A stretch of DNA of 64,000 nt, taken from Streptomyces milbemycinicus. Its GTDB lineage: Bacteria > Actinomycetota > Actinomycetes > Streptomycetales > Streptomycetaceae. How positions within the stretch are numbered: the first letter of the stretch is position 1; the number at the start of each line of letters is the position of its first letter. The notes under the pieces were generated by a model. It saw nothing but the letters and a program-made list of their open reading frames with translations. It had not been told where the DNA came from and ran no database searches. Both the position numbers and the translations under genes were made by a program. Below are positions 53,395-62,389 of the stretch, one piece after another. The stretch covers positions 1 to 64,000 of the forward strand of contig NZ_MUNE01000148.1 of assembly GCF_002154605.1 (NCBI RefSeq). Reading direction: 5' to 3'.

Positions 53395-55358
53395 TCGCAG
53401 CAGTGGTCCGGCGCCCCGGACCCGTGGCCGGCCGCCGCGGGCCGCGGCGCATGGCAGGAGACGGGTGGGGGCACGTCGAGGGCCGGGTTGCGGTCGAAGA
53501 ACCCGTCGGGCTCCAGCCGCAGCCGCGCCCTGGCCACCGGCATCACCGGCCACTCCTCGGGGCGCGGGAAGTGGTGCGAGCCGACGGTGGCCCACAGCAC
53601 CAGGTCCGTGCCGTCCAGCGAGCGGTCCTCCTCCTGCCACTTGTGCACGCCGTCCGCACCCGGCTCGGCCTGGTTGGGGTACTCACCGGCGACGAACCGT
53701 CGGTCCGGGTCGTAGGCGGTCGCCCACAGCTGCCGGCCCACGAACGGAGCGCGGCGGGCGCACACACTGTCCTCCCGCACCGGCAGGACCGCGGTGTTCT
53801 CCAGGTGCACCCGGTACGCCGTCGGTTCGCCCATCCGGTTGCGGGCCTCGGCGCTCTCCACCCGCCAGTGCAGCGCACGCGACGGATCGGTGCGCCGGGC
53901 TCCCTCCGCCTCGCTGAGGATGGGGCGCAGCACGGTCCGGGCGGCGTTGCCGTACGGGTCCAGCTCCGGGTCGGTCTCGTGCTCGGCGGTGACCTCGACC
54001 AGCCGGTTGCGGGGGCCGTCCACGGCCATGTCGAGGCGGACGCTGAAGAAGTGCTGGTGGTTGGTGACCGCGACGTTCGGGGCGACCCGCCGGGCGTAGG
54101 GGGTCTCTTCGCTCTCCGCCACGCCGGTGGCGGAGAGGATGCCGGTCATCTTGATCTCCAGCATCACCGAGCCGTCCTGGTACAGCGACCAGTAGAAGCC
54201 GTAGTCGTAATTGGCCACCGTGGCGAACGCGGAGATGATCAGACGGCGGGACCGGCGCACCTCCGTGCGGCCGCTGCGGCCGTCGTGGTGCTTCCACAGG
54301 ATGCCATCGTCCTCCTCATGCAGGCAGACGGCGTTGGGAATGACCCGGGGGACGCCGTCGCCGCCGAGCACCGCGGCGTCGAAGTAGTGGATGACGCCCA
54401 GGCAGTCGCAGCCCAGGGCCAGGGAGTTGGTGAGCGGGCCCGCGCCGTACTCGCCCCAGTCGAAGAAGTTCTTGCGGTATTGAGTGGAGGCGGTGTCGAA
54501 GTAGGGGACGTACATCTCGTTGACGGCCGCGCGCCGGATCACCTGCCGCGGGCCCTTGCCACCCGCGTCGAAGGTCAGGTCGTGCAGCACCAGGCCCTCG
54601 CGGTGGGTGAAGCCGACCCGCACCGACCAACCCTGCCAGTCGATCCGCTGACCGGTGACGGTGAAACTGGGGCCTTCGGGCTGGACCACCTCCAGGGGCC
54701 GCAGACCCGGCCGGGGCGGCACCACTCCGGTGGAGAACACCCCGGACTCCTGCGACAGCGGAACCACGCCGTGGTCCTCGATGTGCAGGATCTCCATGGA
54801 CTCCATGTCGATGATCGGCACCACGCCCTGCACGGGGCGCGCGTAGCCGTTGTCGTCCTCGGAGGTGCGGTGCCACACGCTGCCCCATGTCAGCCGGCGG
54901 CCCTTGTACTCGGGCGGTTCGAAGCCGCCGATCGACTCCGGGTCCACCATCACCAGCGACACGTCGTGGATGCCGCGCAGCGCCAGCGCCCGCTGGAAGC
55001 GCGGGTCCGCCCGGCAAGCGGCAGCGGCCTGCCGCGCCTCCTCGGAGGAGCAGCCCGGACTGCGCACATCCAGCTCCCGCCAGGCGGTGCTCCGCGGCGT
55101 GTCGCCGAGTTCGAGGCCGACCTCGTACGCGAGGTGCGCGGAGGGGCAGATCACGACCGCGCGGGCCCTCCGGGTGTCGCCGGGGGCGGCACGGCGGGCG
55201 TGGTCCTCGTCCAGTGTCACGCCCCAGAAGCGCGCGTCCTCGGTGACCCGGGCGTCGCCCCGCAGGACCTTGGCGGCGGTGGCCAGTTCGGCCGCGGTGA
55301 GGGGGTCCAGCGGATGCGGTGCGTCCGCCGGTACGGGCTCGGGGGCGAGGGTGCTCAT
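53391..55358 (-). CDS. Copper-containing primary amine oxidase
   Basis: 655 residues from ATG 55358. All hallmarks are visible: catalytic Asp in VPYFDTASTQY, the Tyr that becomes topaquinone in VANYDYGFYW (N-Y-D), copper ligands in NHQHFFSVRLD (HxH) and a third His in TVGSHHFPRPEEW. The enzyme oxidises primary amines to aldehydes with O2, releasing ammonia and H2O2. The C-terminus has an added His/Cys tail (CHAPRP, HGSG, DHCCE). Its aldehyde product can be taken by the aldehyde dehydrogenase at 60867. It lacks an obvious signal peptide. Translation overlaps both neighbours. Confidence 0.95.
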   Translation of the reverse strand: MSTLAPEPVPADAPHPLDPLTAAELATAAKVLRGDARVTEDARFWGVTLDEDHARRAAPGDTRRARAVVICPSAHLAYEVGLELGDTPRSTAWRELDVRSPGCSSEEARQAAAACRADPRFQRALALRGIHDVSLVMVDPESIGGFEPPEYKGRRLTWGSVWHRTSEDDNGYARPVQGVVPIIDMESMEILHIEDHGVVPLSQESGVFSTGVVPPRPGLRPLEVVQPEGPSFTVTGQRIDWQGWSVRVGFTHREGLVLHDLTFDAGGKGPRQVIRRAAVNEMYVPYFDTASTQYRKNFFDWGEYGAGPLTNSLALGCDCLGVIHYFDAAVLGGDGVPRVIPNAVCLHEEDDGILWKHHDGRSGRTEVRRSRRLIISAFATVANYDYGFYWSLYQDGSVMLEIKMTGILSATGVAESEETPYARRVAPNVAVTNHQHFFSVRLDMAVDGPRNRLVEVTAEHETDPELDPYGNAARTVLRPILSEAEGARRTDPSRALHWRVESAEARNRMGEPTAYRVHLENTAVLPVREDSVCARRAPFVGRQLWATAYDPDRRFVAGEYPNQAEPGADGVHKWQEEDRSLDGTDLVLWATVGSHHFPRPEEWPVMPVARARLRLEPDGFFDRNPALDVPPPVSCHAPRPAAAGHGSGAPDHCCE

Positions 55359-56947
55359 CGGGGGTTTCCTTCCAAAAATCCGGCGAGGTCTGCCGCGGCG
55401 CCGCCGTGGGGCGGGCCGTGGAACACGGTGGCGCCGTCGGCGCGTGGATCGGAGGCGCCGTCCAGCCGGCCGTCGGCGGCCAGCCGCACAACCTGGGTGT
55501 GACCGGCCAGGTCGGTGCGGCCGGGAGCGACAACGACCGGTACGTTCGACGGGAAGCCGGGCGTGGCGGCGGGGACGGACCCGGGCTCGGCCAGCAGGGT
55601 CTGCGTTGCGTGGCCGATGTCGCGGGCGCCGACCACCCAGCGTGGCCGGTCCAGCACGGCGGCCGGGTCGGCGGCCGGGTCCATCAGATCCGGCACCGTC
55701 TGGGCGAGGATCTGCGGCTGGGCCCGGCCGCCCTGGCAGCCGGCCGCCAGCAGCAAGTCGGCGGACCGGCCGAGCACGGGGCACAGGGTGTGCGGGGGCC
55801 GCAGCCCGGGGCCGATGAGGGCCGGGTGGCCAGGCAGCAGACTGAAAGCCGAGCCGCGGTTGTGCAGCACGATGCCGGTGTCCGGCTCGCAGATGCCGGA
55901 GCCGAAGGTCTGGTAGACGCTCTGGATCAGAGAGACCGCCAGCCCCGAGGAGTCCACGGCGGTGACCGCGACCGTGTCCCCGGCGGGCCGGAACGGCGGC
56001 TTCGGCGGCCGCGCACCGGCGAGCGGCGCCGGCCGCAGCAGTCCGTCCAAGCCCACCTCCGTGCCGCGTGGATCGCCCAGCAGCCGGTCACGGGCCGCCG
56101 AAGCGTCCTGGCAGCGGGCCGCCAGGAGGCCGGTCCGCCATGGCTCGGGGAGTGTCGCGGCCGCGTCGGCGGCCTCCAGGACGGCCAGCAGGCTCGCGCC
56201 CTGACTCGGTGGCGGCGCGGTCCACCAGCGGGTGCCGAACACGTCCAGCGTCAGTGCCTCGACGCTCTCCGTGCGGTGGGCCGCGAGGTCGCTCGCGGTC
56301 AGTGGGCTGCCGGCCCGGCGCAGCCCGTCCGCCAGTGCCTCGGCAACCGCCCCCCGGTAGAAGGACGACGGATCGTCCGCCAGCGCACGCAGTACGGCGG
56401 CCAGCCGCGGCTGCGGCAGTGGGTCGCCCTCGTCGAGCGGCGCCCCGCCGGGCCCGGTCAGCAGCGCGCTGAGCCCGGGATCCGCGGCGATCCGCGCGGA
56501 CTGTTCGCGCACGGCGCGCGCCAGCCCCGCCGATACGGTGGCACCCTCCTCCGCCAGCGCGGCGGCGTCCCGCAGGGTGGCGGCCAAGGTCCCCGGTGTG
56601 CCATGGGCTTCGGCGAGCTCGGCCCAGCCGGCCACCGCGCCGGGTACGGTCACGGTCTGCGGCCCCTGCGCGGGCATCCGCCGGTCCGCGGCGCGCAGCG
56701 TGTCGACATCGACGTCGTGTGCGGCCGCGCCGGCCGACAGCACCGCGCGCACCGTGCCGTCGGGGGAGTGGACGAGTGCGATCAGGTCGCCGCCGAGAGA
56801 GCATTGGTGGGGATAGACGACGGTGAGGACGACCGCCGCCGCCAGTGCGGCGTCCACCGCGTTGCCGCCCCGCTCCGCCGCCCGCCGGGCGGCCGTCAGC
56901 GCCGCCGGATGCGGCGCGGCCAGGATCAGCCGGGAGGCGGCGGTCAC
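55355..56947 (-). CDS. Gamma-glutamyltransferase family protein
   Basis: 530 residues from GTG 56947, which overlaps the previous stop (GTGA). The N-terminal part has the AERGGNAVDAALAAAV segment and YPHQCSLGGD; the processing site and nucleophile Thr is in PAGDTVAVTAVDSSGLAVSL, which would start the small subunit near residue 325. No signal peptide is present, unlike the usual periplasmic or secreted enzymes, so it probably acts in the cytosol. With the glutamine-synthetase-like ligase in the same locus it may remove the gamma-glutamyl group after the amine has been oxidised, as PuuD-type hydrolases do in the polyamine pathway. Confidence 0.88.
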   Translation of the reverse strand: MTAASRLILAAPHPAALTAARRAAERGGNAVDAALAAAVVLTVVYPHQCSLGGDLIALVHSPDGTVRAVLSAGAAAHDVDVDTLRAADRRMPAQGPQTVTVPGAVAGWAELAEAHGTPGTLAATLRDAAALAEEGATVSAGLARAVREQSARIAADPGLSALLTGPGGAPLDEGDPLPQPRLAAVLRALADDPSSFYRGAVAEALADGLRRAGSPLTASDLAAHRTESVEALTLDVFGTRWWTAPPPSQGASLLAVLEAADAAATLPEPWRTGLLAARCQDASAARDRLLGDPRGTEVGLDGLLRPAPLAGARPPKPPFRPAGDTVAVTAVDSSGLAVSLIQSVYQTFGSGICEPDTGIVLHNRGSAFSLLPGHPALIGPGLRPPHTLCPVLGRSADLLLAAGCQGGRAQPQILAQTVPDLMDPAADPAAVLDRPRWVVGARDIGHATQTLLAEPGSVPAATPGFPSNVPVVVAPGRTDLAGHTQVVRLAADGRLDGASDPRADGATVFHGPPHGGAAADLAGFLEGNPR

Positions 56948-57597
56948 GCCTCGTCCCGCGGCAGGAGCACGGTGCGCGAGGGGGCGGCCTCGGCGCCCTG
57001 CAACGGCACCGGGAGGGAGAGCATGTCGTACACCCCGGCCGGCGTATGCAGCAGGTCGACCACCTCCAGGATCAACACGTCTGCGGCGCACAGCAGTTGG
57101 TGGGTCGGCCAGTCGGTGGTGTGGGCGACGGCCTCGATGCTCAGGTAATCGATGCCCGCGGTGCGCACCCCGGCTTCGATGAGGCGTTCCGCGCCGTCCG
57201 GGGCCAGTCCGACCCACTGCCGGGCCTTCCACGGGCTGCGCAGTACGCCCTCCGAGTTGCTGGTGCGCAGCAGCACGCGCTCTTCGGAGCCGAGGCCGGC
57301 CGCGTCGAGGTCGGCGGCGGTGATCTGCTCCTTCACATGCGTCAGGTCCAGCACCCGCGCGGCGCCGTTGAGAGCGGACAAATCGAGCCGGTCGACCGTC
57401 TTTCCGCCGTCGATGAAGTGGGCGGGAGCGTCGATGTGCGTGCCGGTGTGGGTACCAATGCGCCAGCGGCTCACATTGGAGGCGTCGCCGGCGGTGCGGG
57501 ACTCGACGATCTCCACCTCGGGGCGGCGGCCCCAGTGCAGCATTCCGGGGTGGATCGGCACCGACACGTCGATGGCCTTGTCGAAATCCAGATTCAT
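56944..57597 (-). CDS. Cyclase-family hydrolase (kynurenine formamidase-like)
   Basis: 217 residues from ATG 57597. It has the metal-binding signature HTGTHIDAPAHF near residue 50-62 and the later TAGIDYLSIE. Members hydrolyse N-formyl kynurenine, isatin or related amides and lactams using Zn or Mn. Here it is the first gene of the leftward block after the divergent GntR gene, and the gamma-glutamyltransferase gene overlaps its stop. An amide, formyl or cyclic intermediate of the pathway is the likely substrate. Confidence 0.87.
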   Translation of the reverse strand: MNLDFDKAIDVSVPIHPGMLHWGRRPEVEIVESRTAGDASNVSRWRIGTHTGTHIDAPAHFIDGGKTVDRLDLSALNGAARVLDLTHVKEQITAADLDAAGLGSEERVLLRTSNSEGVLRSPWKARQWVGLAPDGAERLIEAGVRTAGIDYLSIEAVAHTTDWPTHQLLCAADVLILEVVDLLHTPAGVYDMLSLPVPLQGAEAAPSRTVLLPRDEA

Positions 57598-57611
57598 GCA
57601 CTTACCCCTTA

Positions 57612-57642
57612 TTGGATTCGAATATGATGGAAGTGGATCCAA
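57612..57642. promoter_or_regulatory. Candidate GntR operator in a divergent promoter
   Basis: In the 79-base gap between the cyclase gene and the GntR gene lie TTGGATTC (57612-57619) and GGATCCAA (57635-57642), inverted copies matching at 7 of 8 positions. ATTCGAAT inside is a small perfect palindrome. The position covers both promoters, as expected for an FCD-type repressor. Confidence 0.45.
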
Positions 57643-57676
57643 AAGACCGACCACGAGAAGGGCTTGACCGACTCCG

Positions 57677-58381
57677 ATGACGCCCCAGACTGATGAGGGC
57701 CCCCTCGTCGACGACATCGCGGCCCGCATTCGCGCGCGGATCATGAACGGCGAGCTGGCGATCGGCAAACCGTTGCGCCAAGCGGCGCTGGCCGCCGAGT
57801 TCGGGGTCAGCCGCACACCGGTGCGCGAGGCGCTGCGCCAGTTGCAGAGCGGCGGGCTGATCGAGGTGCAGCCCAACCGCGGCGCGGTGGTCCGGGTGCC
57901 CACGCCCTGGGAGGTGCGCCAGGCCTACGAGGTGCGCGCCGAGCTGGAGGGGCTGGCCGCCCGGCGTGCCGCCTCGCGTATCACGGGGCGTCAGCTCACC
58001 GCACTGCGGGAGCACAACGCCGTCCTGCGCGAGGCCGCGGAGCGGGCCGCCGGTGAGGAGGCGGCCGCCGGCAGCCCCGCGACCACGGCGGCCAACGACT
58101 GCTTCCACACCGTCGTCTGCGAGGCGGCCGACAACCCTTGGCTGAGCCGGATGATCGACCGGATCAACGAGAGCTTCCCGCGCAATGTCTCCTCGCTCGC
58201 CCTCGCCGGTGACGAGCGCCACCGGCAGCTGAACATCCGGCAGCACGAGCTCATCGTCGAAGCGCTGACCGCCCGGGACGCGGACCGTGCCCAAGAGGTC
58301 ATGCGCGACCACGTCATCAGCTCCGGCGAGCTTCTGACCGCCTGGTACGAGCGCCGCTCCCAGACCGTCTTCCACGGCTGA
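57677..58381 (+). CDS. GntR-family regulator with FCD domain
   Basis: 234 residues from ATG 57677. The N-terminal winged helix has IRARIMNGELAIGKPLRQAA and FGVSRTPVREALRQL, the standard GntR recognition stretch; the C-terminal FCD domain (EVRAELEGLAARRAA, NDCFHTVVCEAADN, LIVEALTARDADRAQEVMRD) has the His and Asp residues that bind a metal and a carboxylate ligand. It is the only + strand gene of the catabolic locus and divides it in two, so it probably represses both halves until an organic acid intermediate appears. Confidence 0.92.
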   Translation: MTPQTDEGPLVDDIAARIRARIMNGELAIGKPLRQAALAAEFGVSRTPVREALRQLQSGGLIEVQPNRGAVVRVPTPWEVRQAYEVRAELEGLAARRAASRITGRQLTALREHNAVLREAAERAAGEEAAAGSPATTAANDCFHTVVCEAADNPWLSRMIDRINESFPRNVSSLALAGDERHRQLNIRQHELIVEALTARDADRAQEVMRDHVISSGELLTAWYERRSQTVFHG

Positions 58382-58428
58382 GACGGTCCCGGACCATCCG
58401 GACCATCCGGGCCGCCCGATGGCGCCCC

Positions 58429-60870
58429 TCACCCGGCACCACCGGGAAGCAGCCGAGCCGGGGACAGGAAGTCCAGGTCCGGGCGGGCGGTCCCGCACAC
58501 GAGATCGGCCAGTGCCTCGCCGATCGCCGGGCCGAACTTGAAACCGTGTCCCGAGCACGCCGACGCCACCAGCGCCCGCTCCACTCCCGGTACCTCGCCG
58601 ACCACGAAACGCCGGTCGGCCGTCATGGTGTAGAGGCAGGTCAGGCTCTCGGTCACCGGGCCGGCACCGGGCAGCACCTGGGCCACCGCCTCGGCGAGCA
58701 GGGCCAGTTCCGCCGCGGTCGCCGCGGGGCGGGGCGCGTCCGGATCCCAGGCCGGGCCGCTGTCCAGCCCCACTTTGAGGCCGCGGCCACCGGTCGCGGG
58801 GAACCCGTACAGCAGCCCTTGCGGCAGATCCACGGAGAAGCTGCCCAGACCGGACGGGCCCAGCGGTCCCGCCAGGTCGGCGGCGAAGTAGGCGTTGACG
58901 ATGCGGGTGACCGTCAGCCGCGCCGCCAGCGAGGGGACCTGGGCCGCCGTCCAGGGACCGGTGCACAGCACCAGGTGCCGGGTGCGCAGTACGCCGTCGG
59001 CGGTGCGCACCACGACCTGGTCGCCGTCCGGCTCCCAGCCGATGACCGGGGTACGGTCCGCCACGGCCGCACCCGACCGTTCGGCCAGCGTCAGCTGGGC
59101 CCGCAAGGTCTCCTCCGCGTCGATGATCCCGGCCCGCGGGTCGTGTACGGCGCCGAATCCGGCGGGCAGCCGGAGCCCCGGGAAGATCCGCGCCGCCTCC
59201 TCGGGGCCGACCTGTCGGCAGCCGGGGCCGCGCAGCGGATCCGGCCGGTCCATCGGCGCCGCGTACAGACCGCCGGTGATGTCGACCAGACGGGTCTTCG
59301 CGGCGTCCTCCAGCTCCTCCCAGGCCCGGTAGGCGGTGTCCACCAGACCGTCCCAGTCGGGATGGGGATAGGCGCGCCGGATCATCCGGGTCGCACCGTG
59401 CGAGGACCCGAGGTCATGGCCCAGGGCGTACTGTTCCAGGCCCAGGACATCGAGTCCGCGCGCGGCCAGCCGGCGCAGGGCGGCACTGCCGTGCACGCCG
59501 AGGCCGACCACGATCGCGTCACGGCACCGGGTGCCACGGCGTGCCGTGACGGGTGCGGGTGCGGGGACAGCGGCGCTGGACCGACGTGCGGGCTCCCGCG
59601 GCGGTGTGGGCGTGCCGTGCAGGCTGACGATCTCCCGCACCGCCTCGACCAGGGCGTCCAGGTCGGCCCTGTCGTTGTAGACGTGCACCGAGGCCCGCAC
59701 CACCTTGGTCAGGCCCCGGGGATCCATGTCCCAGCGGCCGTGCCCCGCCGGCACCGCGATCAGATGGATCCGGCGGCGGGCGAGTTCTCGCTGTACCGCG
59801 CCGGCGTCCAGTCCGTCGACCACGAAGGTGACAATCGCGCCGCCCGCGGCCGGCGGGTCGGTGACGCGCACGCCCGGCAGTTCGGCGAGGTGTTCCCGCA
59901 GTGTGGTGGCGAGCGTCGCCAGATGCCGGGAGACGGTGTCCACGCCCAGGGCGGTCAGGTCCGCCAGAGCGGCACCCAGACCGAGGCGAAGGGCGTGTGC
60001 GGCCTCCCACAGCTCGAACCGCTTGGCGTCCGGCACCAGTTCCCAGCTCCGCTCGGCGGTCCAATGGGCACCCCGGACGTCGGGTGCCTCGGGGGCCAGC
60101 CGGTCCAGGAGGGGGCGGCGGACCGCGAGCAGCCCGGTGCCGCGCGGCGCGCGCAGGAACTTGCGGCCGGTCCCGATGAGCAGGTCGCAGCCGATGGCGC
60201 CGATGTCGACCGGGAGCTGGCCGAGCGACTGTGTCGCGTCCAACAGGAAGGGAACCCCGTGCGCCTGGGCCAACGCGCCGATATCGGCGGCGGGTTCGAC
60301 CAGACCCGAGGAGGTCGGCACATGCGCCGCGGTGACCAGGGCGGCGGGACCGGTGCGCAGCGCCGTCTCCAGTGCCTCCAGTGCCACCGCCCCGTCGGGG
60401 CCGTTGGGCAGCAGCTCGACCCGGACACCGTGGTCGCGTTCGGCCGACAGCAGGTGCAGGGCGCTGCTGACGTAACTGGAGCGAGTGGCCAGCACACGGT
60501 CGCCGGGGCGCAGCCGCAGCGCCGACACGGCGCGATGCCAGCCGGCCGTCGCGCTCTCGACGAGGGCGACTTCCTCCGGCCGGGCGCCGAGGAGCTCAGC
60601 GGTACGTGCGTAGACGGCATCCAGCGCGGGGGCGGCGTCCTTGGCGGCTTCGTAGCCGCCGGACAGGCTTTCGGCGCGCAAGTGGCCGATGACCGTCTCC
60701 ACGGTGACGGAGGCGGGCAGGGCCGCACCGGCGGCGTTGAAGTGGTGGCCGGTGGCGGAGCCCGGCGTGCGGGCGCGCTCAGCCGCGACCTCCAGCGCGC
60801 GGGCGGAGAAGATGGCGGGTGGCGGTGCCGGGTGCGAGGCGGTGGTCCCGGTCGTGGTGGGGGCGCTCAC
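58429..60870 (-). CDS. Fusion: class V aminotransferase-like domain plus sarcosine-oxidase-like FAD domain
   Basis: 813 residues from GTG 60870, which overlaps the aldehyde dehydrogenase stop (GTGA). Residues about 1-420 are a PLP fold-type I class V protein: TGHHFNAAGAALP, ALVESATAGWHRAV, FLLDATQSLGQLPVD, and the PLP Lys in IGTGRKFLRAPRGTG. After a Pro/Ala-rich linker (about 420-447), residues from about 450 form an FAD amine oxidase: VVGLGVHGSAALRRL, SSHGATRMIRRAYPHPDW, and CLYTMTADRRF, whose Cys matches the one carrying covalent FAD in monomeric sarcosine oxidase. No frame change separates the halves. The fusion probably channels an amine or imine between transfer or elimination and oxidation; I know no characterised enzyme of this form. 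Confidence 0.9.
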   Translation of the reverse strand: MSAPTTTGTTASHPAPPPAIFSARALEVAAERARTPGSATGHHFNAAGAALPASVTVETVIGHLRAESLSGGYEAAKDAAPALDAVYARTAELLGARPEEVALVESATAGWHRAVSALRLRPGDRVLATRSSYVSSALHLLSAERDHGVRVELLPNGPDGAVALEALETALRTGPAALVTAAHVPTSSGLVEPAADIGALAQAHGVPFLLDATQSLGQLPVDIGAIGCDLLIGTGRKFLRAPRGTGLLAVRRPLLDRLAPEAPDVRGAHWTAERSWELVPDAKRFELWEAAHALRLGLGAALADLTALGVDTVSRHLATLATTLREHLAELPGVRVTDPPAAGGAIVTFVVDGLDAGAVQRELARRRIHLIAVPAGHGRWDMDPRGLTKVVRASVHVYNDRADLDALVEAVREIVSLHGTPTPPREPARRSSAAVPAPAPVTARRGTRCRDAIVVGLGVHGSAALRRLAARGLDVLGLEQYALGHDLGSSHGATRMIRRAYPHPDWDGLVDTAYRAWEELEDAAKTRLVDITGGLYAAPMDRPDPLRGPGCRQVGPEEAARIFPGLRLPAGFGAVHDPRAGIIDAEETLRAQLTLAERSGAAVADRTPVIGWEPDGDQVVVRTADGVLRTRHLVLCTGPWTAAQVPSLAARLTVTRIVNAYFAADLAGPLGPSGLGSFSVDLPQGLLYGFPATGGRGLKVGLDSGPAWDPDAPRPAATAAELALLAEAVAQVLPGAGPVTESLTCLYTMTADRRFVVGEVPGVERALVASACSGHGFKFGPAIGEALADLVCGTARPDLDFLSPARLLPGGAG

Positions 60871-62324
60871 AGGGCGATCGTGACGCTCTTGAGCTCGGTG
60901 AACCCGTCGACGGCGGCGTCGCCGAGGTCCCTGCCGAGGCCGGACTGCTTCATCCCGCCGAAGGCCACGGCGGGGTCGAACTCGTTGTAGGTGTTGACCC
61001 ACACGGTGCCGGCCTCCAGCGCCGCGACCGTGCGGTGGGCGCGTGCCAGACTGCCGGTCCACACACCGGCGGCAAGTCCGTAGTCGCTGTCGTTGGCCAG
61101 GGCGATCGCTTCATCCTCCGTGTCGAACGGGATGACCGTGGCGACCGGGCCGAAGATCTCCTCCCTGGCGATCCGCATGCCGGGGCTGACGCCGGTGAAC
61201 ACCGTCGGCCGCACGAACCAGCCCGGTCCGGGCAGCGGTTCGCCACCCGCGGCCACCTTGGCGCCCTCGGCCCGGCCCAGGCCGAGGTAGCCGCTGACGC
61301 GGTCGTACTGCTCCTGGGACACCAGAGGACCGATGTTGATGCCGCCCGCCAGCCCGGGGCCGATCCGCAGTGCCTCCACCGCCGGCAGCAGCCGATCGAG
61401 CAGCTCCTTGACGACCGGCCTCTCCACCAGCAGCCTGCTTCCGGCGGTGCACATCTGTCCGGAGTGCCCGAACACCGCACGCACGGCGGCCGGGGCCGCG
61501 GCGTCCAGATCGGCGTCCGCGAAGACGATGTTGGGCGACTTGCCGCCCAGTTCGAGGGTGAGCCGCTTGACCGACGGCGCCGCCGCGGCCATGATCAGCC
61601 GCCCCACCTCGGTGGACCCGGTGAAGGACACCTTGGCGACGTCGGGATGGGCGACCAGTTCCGCACCCGTACGCCCGTCACCGGTCACCACGTTGACCAC
61701 GCCCTCGGGCACGCCCGCCTCCAGGCAGAGCGCGGCCAGCCGCAGCGCGGTGAGCGGGGTCTGCTCGGCCGGCTTGACCACGACCGTGCAGCCGGCGGCC
61801 AGAGCGGGGGCGATCTTCCACGCCGCGATCATGAAGGGGAAGTTCCACGGCAGTACGGCGGCGACCACGCCGACCGGCTCGCGCACGCTGTAGACATGCC
61901 GGTCGGCGCCGGATGCGTGCACAGTGCCCGACAGCCGGGTCGGGGCGCCCGCGAAGTGGCGGATGGCCTGCAGGCCGAGGTCCACATCGCCGCGCGCCCG
62001 CTCGATGGCCTTGCCGTTGTCCAGCGTGTCCAGCACCGCCAGCTCCTCGGCGTCGCGTGCCACCAGCTCGGCGAGGCGCAACAGCACGTCGCGGCGGAGG
62101 CGGGGCGGCAGTCCGCGCCATCGCCGGTCACGGTGCGCGTCGGCGGCGGCCGCCACCGCGGCGGACACCTCCTCGGGACCGGCCTGGGCGATGGTGGTGA
62201 GCTGCTCCTGGGTGGCGGGGTCGAGCACCGGGATCCGCTCCCGCGCGGTGCCCGTGGTCCACTCCCCGCCGATGAGCATGGGCTCGCAGTCCGGCAGCCG
62301 GGGGAGCACGATGCTGGGGTCCAA
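60867..62324 (-). CDS. NAD(P)-dependent aldehyde dehydrogenase
   Basis: 485 residues. TTG 62324 is chosen as start because AGAAGGAG lies 6 bases upstream; ATG further in at MLIGGEW would remove conserved sequence. Motifs: PWNFPFMIAAWKIAPAL, catalytic Glu in LELGGKSPN, catalytic Cys in FGHSGQMCTAGSRL, EEIFGPV and NTYNEFDPAVAFGGMKQSG. The enzyme oxidises an aldehyde to an acid; in this locus the aldehyde may come from the copper amine oxidase or the sarcosine-oxidase-like domain. It is closest in pattern to betaine-, gamma-aminobutyraldehyde- and hydroxymuconate-type dehydrogenases. Confidence 0.94.
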   Translation of the reverse strand: MDPSIVLPRLPDCEPMLIGGEWTTGTARERIPVLDPATQEQLTTIAQAGPEEVSAAVAAAADAHRDRRWRGLPPRLRRDVLLRLAELVARDAEELAVLDTLDNGKAIERARGDVDLGLQAIRHFAGAPTRLSGTVHASGADRHVYSVREPVGVVAAVLPWNFPFMIAAWKIAPALAAGCTVVVKPAEQTPLTALRLAALCLEAGVPEGVVNVVTGDGRTGAELVAHPDVAKVSFTGSTEVGRLIMAAAAPSVKRLTLELGGKSPNIVFADADLDAAAPAAVRAVFGHSGQMCTAGSRLLVERPVVKELLDRLLPAVEALRIGPGLAGGINIGPLVSQEQYDRVSGYLGLGRAEGAKVAAGGEPLPGPGWFVRPTVFTGVSPGMRIAREEIFGPVATVIPFDTEDEAIALANDSDYGLAAGVWTGSLARAHRTVAALEAGTVWVNTYNEFDPAVAFGGMKQSGLGRDLGDAAVDGFTELKSVTIAL

Positions 62325-62389
62325 GGTGTTCTCCTTCTGGGTCGGGCCGCCGCCCCGCGGTCCGTTGTCCTGGGTTCCCGATCCCGGCG

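Noticed and set aside
53403-55502. A 699-codon + strand frame over the copper amine oxidase gene
   Set aside because: Shadow; the topaquinone and copper-ligand motifs are on the - strand.
58546-60990. An 814-codon + strand frame over the PLP/FAD fusion gene
   Set aside because: Shadow; Gly/Gln/Arg/His-rich translation with no family resemblance.
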